Of a stretch of DNA of 64,000 nt, positions 16,150 through 25,461 are shown piece after piece. Made by a program: the position numbers and the translations under genes. The notes under the pieces were generated by a model. That model did no database searches. It saw only the letters and a program-made list of their open reading frames with translations, and had not been told where the DNA came from. The stretch comes from Timonella sp031979385 (GTDB lineage Bacteria > Actinomycetota > Actinomycetes > Actinomycetales > Cellulomonadaceae): contig DALZEF010000006.1 in assembly GCA_031979385.1 (NCBI GenBank), forward strand, positions 62,001-126,000. Direction: 5' to 3'. Positions within the stretch are counted from its first letter, which is position 1. Every line of letters begins with the position of its first letter.

Positions 16150-17901
16150 CTAGTTGTGTTCGCCGCGCCGCAGCGGAGCGGTATCCGTCACCAGCGTGCC
16201 GTCATCGTGCAGGCGGATGATCACGCGCTGTAGCCACTCGTCGGAAATCTGTGGAAAGTCGGTGCGGTAATGCCCGCCGCGCGTCTCCTCGCGAGCCAGC
16301 GCGGCGGCCGCGAGCGCTGAGGACACCATGTGAATGTTGGTGGCCTCCCATTCCGCAGCCTGTGGGGTGGCGTGGTGATCACCCGCAAGCGATTCCGGCA
16401 CTGCGGCATCGGTGCGCACCTGACCCAGTTTGTCGAGGGTGACGCGCAATGACTCCGCACTGCGGCGAACTCCAGCACCTGCGGTCATCGCCCTCTGGAT
16501 TCGCGAACGTGAGGCGGCCATGACCAAGCCACTCGAGCCCTCTCGCGGTGCGGGTTCCCGCTGTGGTAGTTCCCCAGCCGCCATGCGGGCCGCAATGTCC
16601 CTTGCGGCTCGCTGTGCGAACACAAGACCTTCGAGAAGGGAATTCGAGGCGAGACGATTCGCCCCGTGTACGCCGGTGCACGCAGACTCGCCGACCGCAT
16701 ACAAACCGCGCAGGGTGGAACGCCCATTGATGTTGGTGACGATCCCACCCGAGTGATAGTGCTGCGCAGGAGCCACAGGGACCGGTTCGGCGGTGATGTC
16801 GAATCCCTGGGCAAGGAGTCTTTCGTAGATCGTGGGGAAACGCGATTTCAGGAAGTCGGTGCCGAGATGACGAGCGTCCAGTAGGACGTGATCGGAGTTG
16901 GTCTGAGCCATCTGTTCCACTATCGCGTGTGCGACCACGTCGCGTGGGGCAAGTTCAGCCATGGGGTGGATATCCGGCATGAACCGCTTACCGTCAACGT
17001 CGATCAGGTAGGCGCCCTCGCCGCGAACCGCCTCCGAAATGAGCGTGAGCTGGCCCTTCGCGCCTGACCCGAGCCACAGTACCGTCGGATGGAACTGCAC
17101 GAACTCCAGATCCGCGAGGTCCGCACCAGCCCGTAAAGCGGCCGCTGTCCCATCACCCGTGGTCTGTGCCGGGTTCGTCGAGGACACGTAGACCTGTCCG
17201 ATTCCCCCGGTTGCCAGAACGACCGCACGCGCCAGTGCTGCGCCCACGCCATCACGCTGCCCCTCACCACGGACGTGCAGCGTCACACCGCAGGCGACAC
17301 GGCGATCATTGTCGTTCTCCTGCGGTTCGATCAGTCCCGATGAAGTCAAAATGTCGAGTACCTGAGCGTGTTCGATGACTTCGATATCCGGGTCGTTGCG
17401 AACAGCTTCCAGTTGCGCCACCAGGGCACGGCTGATCTCAGCGCCCGTTGCATCCCCACCCGCATGCGCAATACGGTCAGCGTGGTGTCCGCCCTCCCTG
17501 GTGAGGGCCACATCGCCGTCGGGTTCAAGGTCGAACTTGGTGCCACGTTCGATCAGTTCCCGCACGCGTGCCGGGCCTTCGGTCACCAAGACCTCAACGG
17601 CATCCGTGTCACACAGACCCACGCCCGCAGTCAGAGTATCCTCGAGGTGAGCCTGCGGTGAATCGCTCGGGTCAAGAGCCGCTGCGATCCCACCCTGCGC
17701 CCACACTGTTGAACCCGATGACAGCCGGTCCTTGGTCACCAAGAGCACCCGTCCCACATGCGAACGCAGTTCGAGGGCTGCGGTGAGACCGGCGATGCCG
17801 CTGCCCACGACAATCACGTCCGCGCGAGCCACCCATCCAGGGTCGGCCGCTGACAGGTGCGTGGGCAGGCAGATGCGTGGCTCCGCTTGGGGCGTCAGCA
17901 T
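16150..17901 (-). CDS. nadB: L-aspartate oxidase NadB
   Basis: FAD enzyme oxidising L-aspartate to iminoaspartate, the first NAD de novo step. The 583 residues contain the dinucleotide-binding GSGIAGLTAALEL near residue 32, the substrate-site segments GGHHADRIAHAGGDATG and AQHYHSGGIVTNINGR, and GAVGESACTGVHGANRLASNS-type FAD contacts, followed by a helical C-terminal domain. It belongs with nadC downstream; panD lies 17 bases upstream, so NAD and pantothenate genes may share a transcript. Confidence 0.95.
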   Translation of the reverse strand: MLTPQAEPRICLPTHLSAADPGWVARADVIVVGSGIAGLTAALELRSHVGRVLLVTKDRLSSGSTVWAQGGIAAALDPSDSPQAHLEDTLTAGVGLCDTDAVEVLVTEGPARVRELIERGTKFDLEPDGDVALTREGGHHADRIAHAGGDATGAEISRALVAQLEAVRNDPDIEVIEHAQVLDILTSSGLIEPQENDNDRRVACGVTLHVRGEGQRDGVGAALARAVVLATGGIGQVYVSSTNPAQTTGDGTAAALRAGADLADLEFVQFHPTVLWLGSGAKGQLTLISEAVRGEGAYLIDVDGKRFMPDIHPMAELAPRDVVAHAIVEQMAQTNSDHVLLDARHLGTDFLKSRFPTIYERLLAQGFDITAEPVPVAPAQHYHSGGIVTNINGRSTLRGLYAVGESACTGVHGANRLASNSLLEGLVFAQRAARDIAARMAAGELPQREPAPREGSSGLVMAASRSRIQRAMTAGAGVRRSAESLRVTLDKLGQVRTDAAVPESLAGDHHATPQAAEWEATNIHMVSSALAAAALAREETRGGHYRTDFPQISDEWLQRVIIRLHDDGTLVTDTAPLRRGEHN

Positions 17902-17918
17902 GGAAGGGGTCTCCTAGA

Positions 17919-18356
17919 TCATTCTTGGAACGGAGCGATGGGCAGGCCGGAGGGTTCGAGGTCGTAGCCATCGGGGACCAGACCCGGCTCGTTTGAGCAC
18001 TCGACGATCCTGTTGTTCTCGTCAACGAACACGACGTGGGGAACGTAGTGGCGGGCCTCGTCGCTGTGCATCATTCCATAGGCGATGAGGATAACCGTGT
18101 CTCCAGGGTTGATCAGGTGTGCCGCCGCACCGTTGATGCAGATCTGCCCCGAACCAGGCTCGCCCGGAATCACATATGTGGTCAGACGCGAGCCATTGGT
18201 CACGTCAACCACGTCAACCTGTTGACCGGGGTAAAGGTCCGCTGCCTCCAAGAGATCGGCATCCACGGTGATCGACCCGACGTAGTGCAGGTCGGCCTGC
18301 GTCACGGTGGCTCGGTGGATCTTCCCAATCATCATTGGGCGTTGCAAAGACGTCAC
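17919..18356 (-). CDS. panD: Aspartate 1-decarboxylase PanD
   Basis: Makes beta-alanine from aspartate for pantothenate. The proenzyme of 145 residues self-cleaves between G27 and S28 (HYVGSITVD) to form the catalytic pyruvoyl group; the family motifs KIHRATVT and NGAAAHLINPGD are present. The start is a GTG at 18356 with AAGGA nine bases upstream; internal ATGs at 18335 and 18332 are less likely because they lack that site. It is 54 bases downstream of panC on the same strand, so the two form a pantothenate unit. Confidence 0.96.
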   Translation of the reverse strand: MTSLQRPMMIGKIHRATVTQADLHYVGSITVDADLLEAADLYPGQQVDVVDVTNGSRLTTYVIPGEPGSGQICINGAAAHLINPGDTVILIAYGMMHSDEARHYVPHVVFVDENNRIVECSNEPGLVPDGYDLEPSGLPIAPFQE

Positions 18357-18410
18357 GGTAAAAGTTCCTTCAAAACAGCTATGTTGGCGCGTGTGCCTTA
18401 AGGCAACGGC

Positions 18411-19295
18411 TCAGACGTGGGCTGAGCCAAGTACGATGCGCATGTTGTCAATAAGTCTAGTCCTGCCCACGCGAGCGGCCACGAGGACAAGTGCCTCCCC
18501 TGTGAACTGGTCCCCCGCATCCGCGATCGTGTCGGGGTCGACCACAACACAGTAGTCCACTTCGATACCTGGCTGATCAGCAAAGACTTTGAGGGCTGCC
18601 GCACGCGCCTCAAGCGCATCGGCGCCACCCTCCGCTGCCTGGCATGCAGCGAAAAGCGCTCGCGACAAAGTGAGTGCGATCTCACGTTCTTCAACGGTCA
18701 GGTAGGCGTTCCGCGAAGACAGAGCCAACCCATCCTCTTGACGCACGATGGGGACGGGACAGATGTCTACCCTGTGTCCGAAGTCCTTCACCATCCTTTG
18801 GATGATGAGCAGTTGTTGTGCATCCTTCTCCCCGAAGAATGCAAGGTCTGGATCGATGAGGTTCAGTAGTTTGTTCACAACCGTGACCACCCCATCGAAG
18901 TGGGTGGGACGGAATTCTCCCTCAAGGACTGTGCCAAGTTTCCCCGCCGTCGCCCGAACGAGCGGATCCCCTCCCGGATACATGTCCTCCAGCGTCGGAG
19001 CGAAGACGACATCCACTCCGTGCTGGCCGAGCAATTCCACGTCCGCCTCAAGCGTGCGCGGGTAGGCGTCATAGTCCTCGCCGGGACCAAACTGCAGGGG
19101 GTTGACGAAAATCGTCACAACGACCTGATGCGCTGCGGCCCGTGCTTGATCCACGAGTTCCATGTGCCCGGCGTGCAGCGCCCCCATGGTCATGACGACG
19201 GCGCGCGGGGCTCGGGAACCATCACCGGGAATAGTCTGGCCAAGGATCTGACGTAACTGCTGCTGAGTGTGTACTACGAGTGGCTTGTGAGCCAT
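18411..19295 (-). CDS. panC: Pantothenate synthetase PanC
   Basis: ATP-dependent condensation of pantoate with beta-alanine. The 294 residues contain the HIGH-like nucleotidyltransferase motif (MGALHAGH), FVNPLQFGPGEDYDAYPRT, the pantoate-site FGEKDAQQL and the SSRNAYL loop that acts like KMSKS. The open frame continues over 100 codons upstream without homology; the ATG at 19295 has AAGGA five bases before it and matches the family. The hairpin repeat copy at 19332-19414 lies just upstream, so panC mRNA probably starts after or within it. Confidence 0.95.
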   Translation of the reverse strand: MAHKPLVVHTQQQLRQILGQTIPGDGSRAPRAVVMTMGALHAGHMELVDQARAAAHQVVVTIFVNPLQFGPGEDYDAYPRTLEADVELLGQHGVDVVFAPTLEDMYPGGDPLVRATAGKLGTVLEGEFRPTHFDGVVTVVNKLLNLIDPDLAFFGEKDAQQLLIIQRMVKDFGHRVDICPVPIVRQEDGLALSSRNAYLTVEEREIALTLSRALFAACQAAEGGADALEARAAALKVFADQPGIEVDYCVVVDPDTIADAGDQFTGEALVLVAARVGRTRLIDNMRIVLGSAHV

Positions 19296-19331
19296 GAGCT
19301 TCCTTAGATCACCGTTGCTTATTGCTTTATA

Positions 19332-19414
19332 GTCACGAACTTTCGTCCGTTGCGCTGCGGTAGGGGCCTGCTCCGCGAAACCCCTACACTCCGCTCCACT
19401 ACTTTGTCCGCAAC
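19332..19414 (-). repeat. Hairpin repeat, third copy (inverted)
   Basis: Read on the minus strand, this 83-base element aligns almost end to end with the tandem copies at 47800-47974. Shared cores include GCGGAGTGTAGGGGTTTCGCG and CCTACCGCAGC. It keeps an imperfect hairpin; the terminal arm GTTGCG/CGTGAC pairs only with G-U wobbles, whereas the other copies have GTTACG/CGTAAC. It overlaps the last codons and stop of the DUF2520 gene. No transposase or target duplication is seen. Confidence 0.85.
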
Positions 19415-20331
19415 GAGTGCGCCAACGTATCGAGCAGGTCTTGTGCCTGGCCCTCATTGATCCGGCTAAGGCGCAGTGCACGCGCCGTTGCCGAACGTCC
19501 AAGTTCCGCATACGAGTGAACCACGTCCATCGCGTCTTCCTGGGCCGCATACTGAGCGATTGTCTCAAGGTGTTTGGCCACGGTTCCGCTATCGCCACGT
19601 GCCACAGGACCGGTCAACGCCGAGATGGGGTCTGAGGTTCCGTCAGCATGCCGCAATGCCCCATCAAGCGCCGCATACAGCAGCGGAGCGAGCGTGTGGC
19701 CCGGATGGGAGATGCCAGCCTGCGCAAGCATCTCCGCTGCCTGCGCTACCAGGACGACAAGATGATTGGCTCCGTGTGCGAGAGCCGCATGATAGAGACT
19801 GCGCGCCGATTCGTCGACGACAACGGGTTCACCGCCGATCTCGACCACGAGTGCCTGCCCGATCGGCAGAACCGGGCTTGGAGCCGTCACCGCGAAGGTG
19901 GCCCCCTCAAGACGGGAGAGATCCAGCGAGGTTCCAGTGAAGGTCATCGCCGGATGGATCGCCAGTGGGATAGCGCCAAGCCCACGCGCTGGGGCCAGGA
20001 TGTCTGCACCATATGCGCCCGAGGTGTGCACCACGATCTGTCCGGGTTGCCAGGCACCCAGATCCGCAAGTCCTTGCACAACAGACTCGAGGGCATCATC
20101 AGGAACCGTAAGCAGCACAAGTTCAGAGCGTTCCACGACCTCCTGCGGAGTGGCAATCGGGATGCCCGGCAGCAACGCGTCAACTCGATCACGCGACTGA
20201 GCGGATATTGCGGTTGCCCCGATGATCGTGTGTCCTGCGGCTCGTAGCGCACTACCGAGAACAGCACCGACCCGGCCCGCCCCAATGATTCCGATGCCAA
20301 GGCGGCCCGGCTTCGTTGTAGTTGCGGTCAT
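19399..20331 (-). CDS. Rossmann-like and DUF2520 domain protein
   Basis: A 310-residue NAD(P)-binding protein. The N-terminal Rossmann domain (GIGIIGAGRVGAVLGSALRAAGH) is followed by the DUF2520 helical domain (HPAMTFTG, HAALAHGANHLVVLVAQA). The family resembles 6-phosphogluconate and pyrroline-carboxylate dehydrogenases but its substrate is not established; in actinobacteria it is often next to panC, as here. The ATG at 20331 overlaps the upstream stop (ATGA), which fixes the start. The last residues (LRTK) and the stop are encoded within the hairpin repeat, so insertion may have altered the C-terminus. Confidence 0.88.
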   Translation of the reverse strand: MTATTTKPGRLGIGIIGAGRVGAVLGSALRAAGHTIIGATAISAQSRDRVDALLPGIPIATPQEVVERSELVLLTVPDDALESVVQGLADLGAWQPGQIVVHTSGAYGADILAPARGLGAIPLAIHPAMTFTGTSLDLSRLEGATFAVTAPSPVLPIGQALVVEIGGEPVVVDESARSLYHAALAHGANHLVVLVAQAAEMLAQAGISHPGHTLAPLLYAALDGALRHADGTSDPISALTGPVARGDSGTVAKHLETIAQYAAQEDAMDVVHSYAELGRSATARALRLSRINEGQAQDLLDTLAHSLRTK

Positions 20332-22100
20332 GGCTCGGGGGTTTCCCTCTCCGGTTCGGTGTCTCCCTCGAAGTGATGCTGTTCGACTTGAGCGAGCCAC
20401 TGCTCCGGCCCTGCGGCGGCACGGGCACGACGGGCACGTTCTGCCTGTTCGGCAAGGAGATCTCGGATGGTTTCAGGGCTCTGGTGCGGAACATGGGGAA
20501 CGATTGATCCGGGCGTCGAGTGCAATTGGAAACTAGCCACATTCAGAGCACGCTGCCATGGTCCCTGCTTAGCGCCAATGGACTGAGTGCGCTCGTGTGG
20601 CACAACTGCAACCTGGCGAGTCAACCAACCGGTACGGATGACCAGAGCGCGTTCGGTCTCTGCGAATCCGTTGCGCTTGTAACTGAGCGGGTCGAGCCAG
20701 CGCGCGGAGCGTGGGCTCACCGTGAAGCCGCGGTCGGTTCCCTTCCCGTTGAACGCCGCTTCGAGGAATTCCAGCGGCTGTGCCACGCCAAGGTCAGGAA
20801 GTACGAGCCACAGTGCGTCGAGGGCTTCCACGGTGGTACCGACCGGAAGGAGAACCGATTCCATGGACACGGAGTTGCCATTCGTTTCGACCGCTTGACC
20901 GGCGACGTTGACGTCCACCCGCCACCAGCCGAGTTTGCGCCACAGAATCGACTGGCGCAGTCGAACTGCTTGAACGCGTCCCGGTGGAATCGTTTTGGCG
21001 CGGGTTTCAAGCAGTCCGTGCCGGACCCGGATACCGTCCTGGGAGATCGCACCTGTGAAGCCGTATTCGCCGATGATCGCGTTCCATGCCATTGGTCCGA
21101 AAGCAAGCAGACCCGGCAACAATGATAGGGCGATCGCACCGAGTCCAAGCGTGAACAGCACTATGATTGCGACCACGAAGATCACTGCGAAGATGGTCGA
21201 CCACGACAGTAGGCCACCGATGATGATCCGCTTGGGTGGGACCTGGTAGATGATGCGTTCCGGGGTCTCATACTGCAGGGCTGGTGGAACTGGAGGGTAG
21301 CCGTCAGATGCCGTATCCGGTTGAGAACCAGGCACAGCGAGACTTGGGGCGCTTCCGTGCATCGCCCCCGTCGGCGCCTCGGATGAAGCACCAGAAGCCG
21401 GGGTAGGTACTTGACCTCGTACACGCTGGACTGCGCCCGATGCTCGGGCCAGCAGTTCGATGCGCAGCAGGTTTGCCTGCTCTTCCTTGAGGAAGCCGAT
21501 CTTGACGTTGCTCTCGCCGCCAGCCGCCGAGGTGATCGTCAGTTCTGCGAGCCCGAAGATACGGGCGATGAGCGGCTTCACGATGTCGATGGACTGGATG
21601 CGGTCGAGGCGCGCCTTGCGTTCCTGACGGAACAGGATCCCGCTGTTCATGTACACCGACTCATGGTCATACGCGTATCGCATCCGGCGCCAGGCAAGGT
21701 AGCCGTACAGAACAGCCACGATAAGACCGATGACGGCGATACCGAGGACGATCAACACTTCCCAACGCGCGATCGTTTCGACGACCTCTGCCTCATCTGG
21801 GTCCTGTCCTACCAGGCCCTGCCCGAAACTTTGCAGGCCACCGTACAGGATCGCGACGATGACGATCCATCCCTTGATGAACGGGGTCGCCTTGTGAACC
21901 TGATGCCACTCTTTGTCATCGGTTGCCGCGGGAGGTTGACTCTGTAGGGTCTCTACCTGATCGATGGCTGGTACCTCGAGGGGCACCTGGTGACTGGTTG
22001 GGGGCGCGAACGACTCACGCACTGTGGGCGAGGGGTTCTGCGCGGGATCGGGTGTGCCACCGCTAGGCACAGGAAGATCGTTGTTCTGGCTCACGGTCAC
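20328..22100 (-). CDS. Large PH-domain membrane protein, first pair
   Basis: A 590-residue membrane protein with bacterial PH domains (bPH_2, YdbT-like). A Pro/Ser/Thr-rich hydrophilic N-terminus of about 90 residues precedes two membrane segments and a PH domain (RQERKARLDRIQSIDIVKPLIARIFGLAELTITSAAG). A second membrane pair and further PH repeats follow (TIPPGRVQAVRLRQSILWRKLGWWRVDVNVAG; VVPHERTQSIGAKQGPWQRALNVASFQLHSTPG). The start is a GTG overlapping the small partner's stop by four bases. Function is unknown; family members are membrane-associated and YdbST-like pairs have been linked to envelope stress. Partner gene overlap argues for a complex. Confidence 0.85.
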   Translation of the reverse strand: MTVSQNNDLPVPSGGTPDPAQNPSPTVRESFAPPTSHQVPLEVPAIDQVETLQSQPPAATDDKEWHQVHKATPFIKGWIVIVAILYGGLQSFGQGLVGQDPDEAEVVETIARWEVLIVLGIAVIGLIVAVLYGYLAWRRMRYAYDHESVYMNSGILFRQERKARLDRIQSIDIVKPLIARIFGLAELTITSAAGGESNVKIGFLKEEQANLLRIELLARASGAVQRVRGQVPTPASGASSEAPTGAMHGSAPSLAVPGSQPDTASDGYPPVPPALQYETPERIIYQVPPKRIIIGGLLSWSTIFAVIFVVAIIVLFTLGLGAIALSLLPGLLAFGPMAWNAIIGEYGFTGAISQDGIRVRHGLLETRAKTIPPGRVQAVRLRQSILWRKLGWWRVDVNVAGQAVETNGNSVSMESVLLPVGTTVEALDALWLVLPDLGVAQPLEFLEAAFNGKGTDRGFTVSPRSARWLDPLSYKRNGFAETERALVIRTGWLTRQVAVVPHERTQSIGAKQGPWQRALNVASFQLHSTPGSIVPHVPHQSPETIRDLLAEQAERARRARAAAGPEQWLAQVEQHHFEGDTEPERETPEP

Positions 22101-22582
22101 AGACCTGCCAGTCGAGACTCGCCGCGGCTCGCCAGGCGGTCGCGGAGTCGAGCAGCCTCTTCCGGGACGAGTCCACTCACCACCGCATCCGTCTGTGCTG
22201 AGGCGGTGTGGAGAGTAACCTTTGCAATGCCGAAGGCACGGTCGAATGGCCCTGCCTCAACATCGACCAGTTGCATGCGTCCGTAGGGCACAACGGTGAT
22301 CGATTTGAACATGACACCCTTTTTCACCAACAGATCGTCCTCGCGTTCGGCGTACCCCATTGCGGGAACCTGCCTGCGAATGACCCAGGCCACCCAGCTA
22401 AACAGCACGAGCACACCGGCGGGGATCAGGTAGGCCCACACCTCCCTGATCACAATCGCGAGAACCAGTGAACCGATGAGCGGCACGAGTATCGACAGGA
22501 ACCAGGTCAAAAGCCGCACGTGCGCCAATTTGGGTGACACCCGCTGCCACTCGATGCCTTCAGGGTCGAAAATGGGGTCCAT
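22097..22582 (-). CDS. Small PH-domain membrane protein, first pair
   Basis: A 161-residue YdbS-like protein: two membrane segments (about 25-65), then one bPH_2 domain (LLVKKGVMFKSITVVPYGRMQLVDVEAGPFDRAFGIAKVTLHTASA). ATG 22582 follows GAGGA with suitable spacing; the frame start at 22606 lacks a site. The stop overlaps the large partner's start. Sequence layout matches the second small protein (24463-24957), including the RMQ/RIQRVDTEEGPID-type block, so the two pairs arose by duplication. Confidence 0.86.
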   Translation of the reverse strand: MDPIFDPEGIEWQRVSPKLAHVRLLTWFLSILVPLIGSLVLAIVIREVWAYLIPAGVLVLFSWVAWVIRRQVPAMGYAEREDDLLVKKGVMFKSITVVPYGRMQLVDVEAGPFDRAFGIAKVTLHTASAQTDAVVSGLVPEEAARLRDRLASRGESRLAGL

Positions 22583-22637
22583 GAGGTTTCCTCGTACCGG
22601 GCGCACTACTGAAGCACGCGAACTTGAGCCAAATCAT

Positions 22638-22664
22638 TGAGCACCTCCACTTTACTGGTGCTCA
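22638..22664 (-). terminator. Hairpin between the two PH-domain pairs
   Basis: An 8-bp perfect stem (22638-22645 with 22657-22664) lies in the 144-base gap after the second pair. The minus-strand T content after it is low, so termination is possible but not certain. Confidence 0.45.
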
Positions 22665-22726
22665 CCGACATCCTTAACTTTCTTTTCCCGTGCTGGGAAC
22701 AGATCACCCTAGCACTTAACTCTGCC

Positions 22727-24466
22727 TCAATGCTGCGGAGTACGGGTGCGCTCACGTAGTTCCGCGAACAGTTCCTCCGCCACGTACTCATCAAGGTTCT
22801 CAATCAGATAACTTCCAGCTGAAAGCGCCCCATTGATTACAACATCACCTAGCCCGAGGAATCTTTGCAGTACGCCTTGTTCTAGACCAGTGTGTTGGAT
22901 GTTCTTCAACGGGATTGCGACAAGTGCCGTGGTCCAGCGGCCCGTCCGGGCATAGAGTACCGAATCGTTCAGTAGGTACCCTTCGTGTCCGTGGACGAAT
23001 GGACTAAAGAACCGCGCTCGACGGGATGTTGTTGCAGTCAGCGGGCGGGACCGCGAGGCAACGCTCAGCGCATCAACAGAGTTGATGTTCGTGTACTGGG
23101 CCAGCAAATCGAGGATCTTCCCGACCTCGTCGAGTGTCGCTACGGGAAGCACGAGTTCATTAGGCTTTGCGTTATCGTCCTCTGAATCATCGTCGTCATC
23201 ATAATCAATGACAGAAACGGTTCGGACTCTCAGCCGCCATAATCCCGGCCAACGCCATGCGAAGGGCTGCGAGACCTCAACCCAGTGTACGCGGGTGGTG
23301 TACAGGGTAGAAGAAAACTCCTTGAGTAATCCACGCGAGATACCAAAAGCACCGGGCACAACGCGGACCTTCGAGGCATAATACTTGGTCGCCGCACGAA
23401 ACGCCGCATACAGCCCACCAGCAAACATGAGAACGACGTTGATCGACGCTAAACCTGCGAATATTCCACCAGCGTACGCAGAGATAGAAAAATCAAATCT
23501 TGCGAGGACAATCACTACAGGGACCGCCAAGATCATCAAGATACCCGCAACGATCACCGCGCCAATACCAGCACGCCACGCCTGAGCTTCCACGCTTCGA
23601 CGCACCGGTAGGTCATACACGATCGCCTCTTCACGGTCCAAAGCGAGAAAATCTACCCGCTCACGCCTCGGTTTACCGCCAACCCAGTGTTTGTCGTTGT
23701 TGTCGGTGTTCGGTTCAACGCTTTCGGTAGGTTCATCGCCCAGGTTCGCGTCGCTGTCTGATGCGGGCTTGTGCAATGGTTCCTCACCTACTGCACCGTC
23801 AGTCTGGGCACTGTCAACCCTTTCGCTTGCCTCTAAGGCTTCAAGCAGCCTGCGGCGCAGTTGGTCTGCTGCCGCCGCACGCAAGTACCTGAACTCGAAA
23901 GTTTCAGAGTCAGGAAACCGAACTGTCACAACCGAAAAACCGAAGATCTTCGCGACCGTGTTTCGGGTGACATCAACAGCATCTATGCTCGCGATGGCCG
24001 CTTTCCTCCGCGAGGCTGAGAAAACCCCTGACTTCTCCAACACATACACATCGGTGAGCGCCCAGTACCGGTTACGCCACACCACATACATGAGAACCGT
24101 GGCCAGGACGAGCAGGCCGTAGGCTATCGCGCTAAGACCCACAGCACCTTGCACTGTCTCCAAGACAGAGTGGCCTTCCCGCCGGTCCTCCCGGCGCACT
24201 TCCTTCAGCAAGAAAGCCGTGAGGAGGCCAAACCCAACCCCCGCAGATAAAAACGGTGAGGCGGGATGCGCGCGAAACCACTCAATTTTCGCGTCCTCAA
24301 ACGCTGGATCAACAATTGTCTCTTTCTTCCTACGCCTACGCCGCTCCTTACCCAAAACTTTGGCAGGTGCACCATTCACCTCAGATGAGCCACGGGAACT
24401 GGAACCAACCGGCTCAGCCACCTGATCGTCGGCAGTAGAAGCAGAAGAGCGCTCTCCAGCGCTCAT
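22727..24466 (-). CDS. Large PH-domain membrane protein, second pair
   Basis: A 579-residue paralogue of the protein at 20328-22100. A charged N-terminus with a lysine/arginine block (ERRRRRKKE) precedes two membrane segments and a PH domain (EKSGVFSASRRKAAIASIDAVDVTRNTVAKIFGFSVVTVRF). An acidic spacer of about 60 residues follows, then another membrane pair, a middle PH domain with an Asp-rich insertion (DYDDDDDSEDD) and a last PH domain (AIPLKNIQHTGLEQGVLQRFLGLGDVVINGA). The two large proteins share order but have diverged strongly. It overlaps the upstream small protein by four bases. Confidence 0.84.
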   Translation of the reverse strand: MSAGERSSASTADDQVAEPVGSSSRGSSEVNGAPAKVLGKERRRRRKKETIVDPAFEDAKIEWFRAHPASPFLSAGVGFGLLTAFLLKEVRREDRREGHSVLETVQGAVGLSAIAYGLLVLATVLMYVVWRNRYWALTDVYVLEKSGVFSASRRKAAIASIDAVDVTRNTVAKIFGFSVVTVRFPDSETFEFRYLRAAAADQLRRRLLEALEASERVDSAQTDGAVGEEPLHKPASDSDANLGDEPTESVEPNTDNNDKHWVGGKPRRERVDFLALDREEAIVYDLPVRRSVEAQAWRAGIGAVIVAGILMILAVPVVIVLARFDFSISAYAGGIFAGLASINVVLMFAGGLYAAFRAATKYYASKVRVVPGAFGISRGLLKEFSSTLYTTRVHWVEVSQPFAWRWPGLWRLRVRTVSVIDYDDDDDSEDDNAKPNELVLPVATLDEVGKILDLLAQYTNINSVDALSVASRSRPLTATTSRRARFFSPFVHGHEGYLLNDSVLYARTGRWTTALVAIPLKNIQHTGLEQGVLQRFLGLGDVVINGALSAGSYLIENLDEYVAEELFAELRERTRTPQH

Positions 24467-24957
24467 AGTTCAACCCGCCGCAATTCCGCTGCGGCTAACA
24501 CTTCGTCGCGTAATGCCTGCGCGCTCGGCGCAGGCAAGCCACTAATCGTCAGGTCTCCTGCACCAGCGGACGAGAAGCGGATCTGTGCGAGCCCGTAGCT
24601 CTGGTCAATCGGTCCTTCTTCCGTGTCCACTCGCTGAATCCGTCCGTAGGGCATAGCGGTTATGGAGCGCGATAATGCGCCTTGCCGCACCAAAATCTCG
24701 TCTTCGCGGACCATGAAAAACAAGTTCTTGACCTCAAGATACGCAAACGGCACATTCGCCAACCCAAGAACCAACACTCCTAGCGGGAAAGCTAATAGCC
24801 ACACCCAACCCCAAATGAAATACGGGATTATCAGCAGCACACACAGTGCAAGCAAAGACCAGGCCATTGTTTGCATCTTCGCTTTGAACCAGTCCTTGGA
24901 TACTGAAATCCACTCATTACGTGGAATGGTCACAGCGCCCTCTTCGGTAGGGCTCAT
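24463..24957 (-). CDS. Small PH-domain membrane protein, second pair
   Basis: A 164-residue YdbS-like protein: two membrane segments (about 33-75) and one bPH_2 domain (ILVRQGALSRSITAMPYGRIQRVDTEEGPIDQSYGLAQIRFSSAGAG). It overlaps DUF3180 upstream and the large PH protein downstream by four bases each, so these genes are translated as one unit. Its role probably depends on the large partner. Confidence 0.86.
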   Translation of the reverse strand: MSPTEEGAVTIPRNEWISVSKDWFKAKMQTMAWSLLALCVLLIIPYFIWGWVWLLAFPLGVLVLGLANVPFAYLEVKNLFFMVREDEILVRQGALSRSITAMPYGRIQRVDTEEGPIDQSYGLAQIRFSSAGAGDLTISGLPAPSAQALRDEVLAAAELRRVEL

Positions 24958-25433
24958 GCGGGGCTTCCTGCGGGACTCTGGGCTTCGGTTTCAGGTTCGC
25001 TCGGAGGAATCTGGCAGTTGCGTTCAGCAATCATCGCGCACACGGTCATGATGAGCGCGGACACTGCCGCCGCCCCCGCCCACAGTGCCCGTGCCTGCTG
25101 CGACTCGACGGAGATGTTTTCAAGTGCGAGCAGTACCTGGGCTCCATACCAGCCCATGAAGATCACTCCACCCAATGAGCATGCCTTGGCGAAGACCGCG
25201 ATTCGCGCTGCGGCGAGTCCACTCAGGTTCGGCTTCTTGCCCGCAATGTAGGCGCGCACGCTTAAGCCACCCCAGGTCACCAGACCTGCAAGGACGAGGC
25301 ACGCGAAGATCTGCGGCCAATTCACCACGCCGAGGTGGATTCCCTGATGCACAAGCAGCCGCAGCACGCCCCATGCGAGGGTGAGTGCGATCAAGAAGAC
25401 AGTCACGAGCTGCGTGATCGTTGTGCGTGTCAT
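24954..25433 (-). CDS. DUF3180 membrane protein
   Basis: A 159-residue protein with four membrane segments (about 8-28, 38-60, 80-102 and 118-140) and a short Pro/Glu-rich C-terminal tail. It matches the DUF3180 family as known from its size, topology and its usual place directly after folK in actinobacteria; here the folB-folK fusion stops 28 bases before its ATG. No biochemical function is known. Overlap with the PH-domain gene downstream links it to that set. Confidence 0.82.
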   Translation of the reverse strand: MTRTTITQLVTVFLIALTLAWGVLRLLVHQGIHLGVVNWPQIFACLVLAGLVTWGGLSVRAYIAGKKPNLSGLAAARIAVFAKACSLGGVIFMGWYGAQVLLALENISVESQQARALWAGAAAVSALIMTVCAMIAERNCQIPPSEPETEAQSPAGSPA

Positions 25434-25461
25434 GAAGCTCCTGAACTCGGCACGTATTGGG

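Noticed and set aside
19296..19598. N-terminal extension of panC of about 100 residues
   Set aside because: It runs through the hairpin repeat and the end of the neighbouring gene, has no homology, and a good ribosome site precedes ATG 19295.
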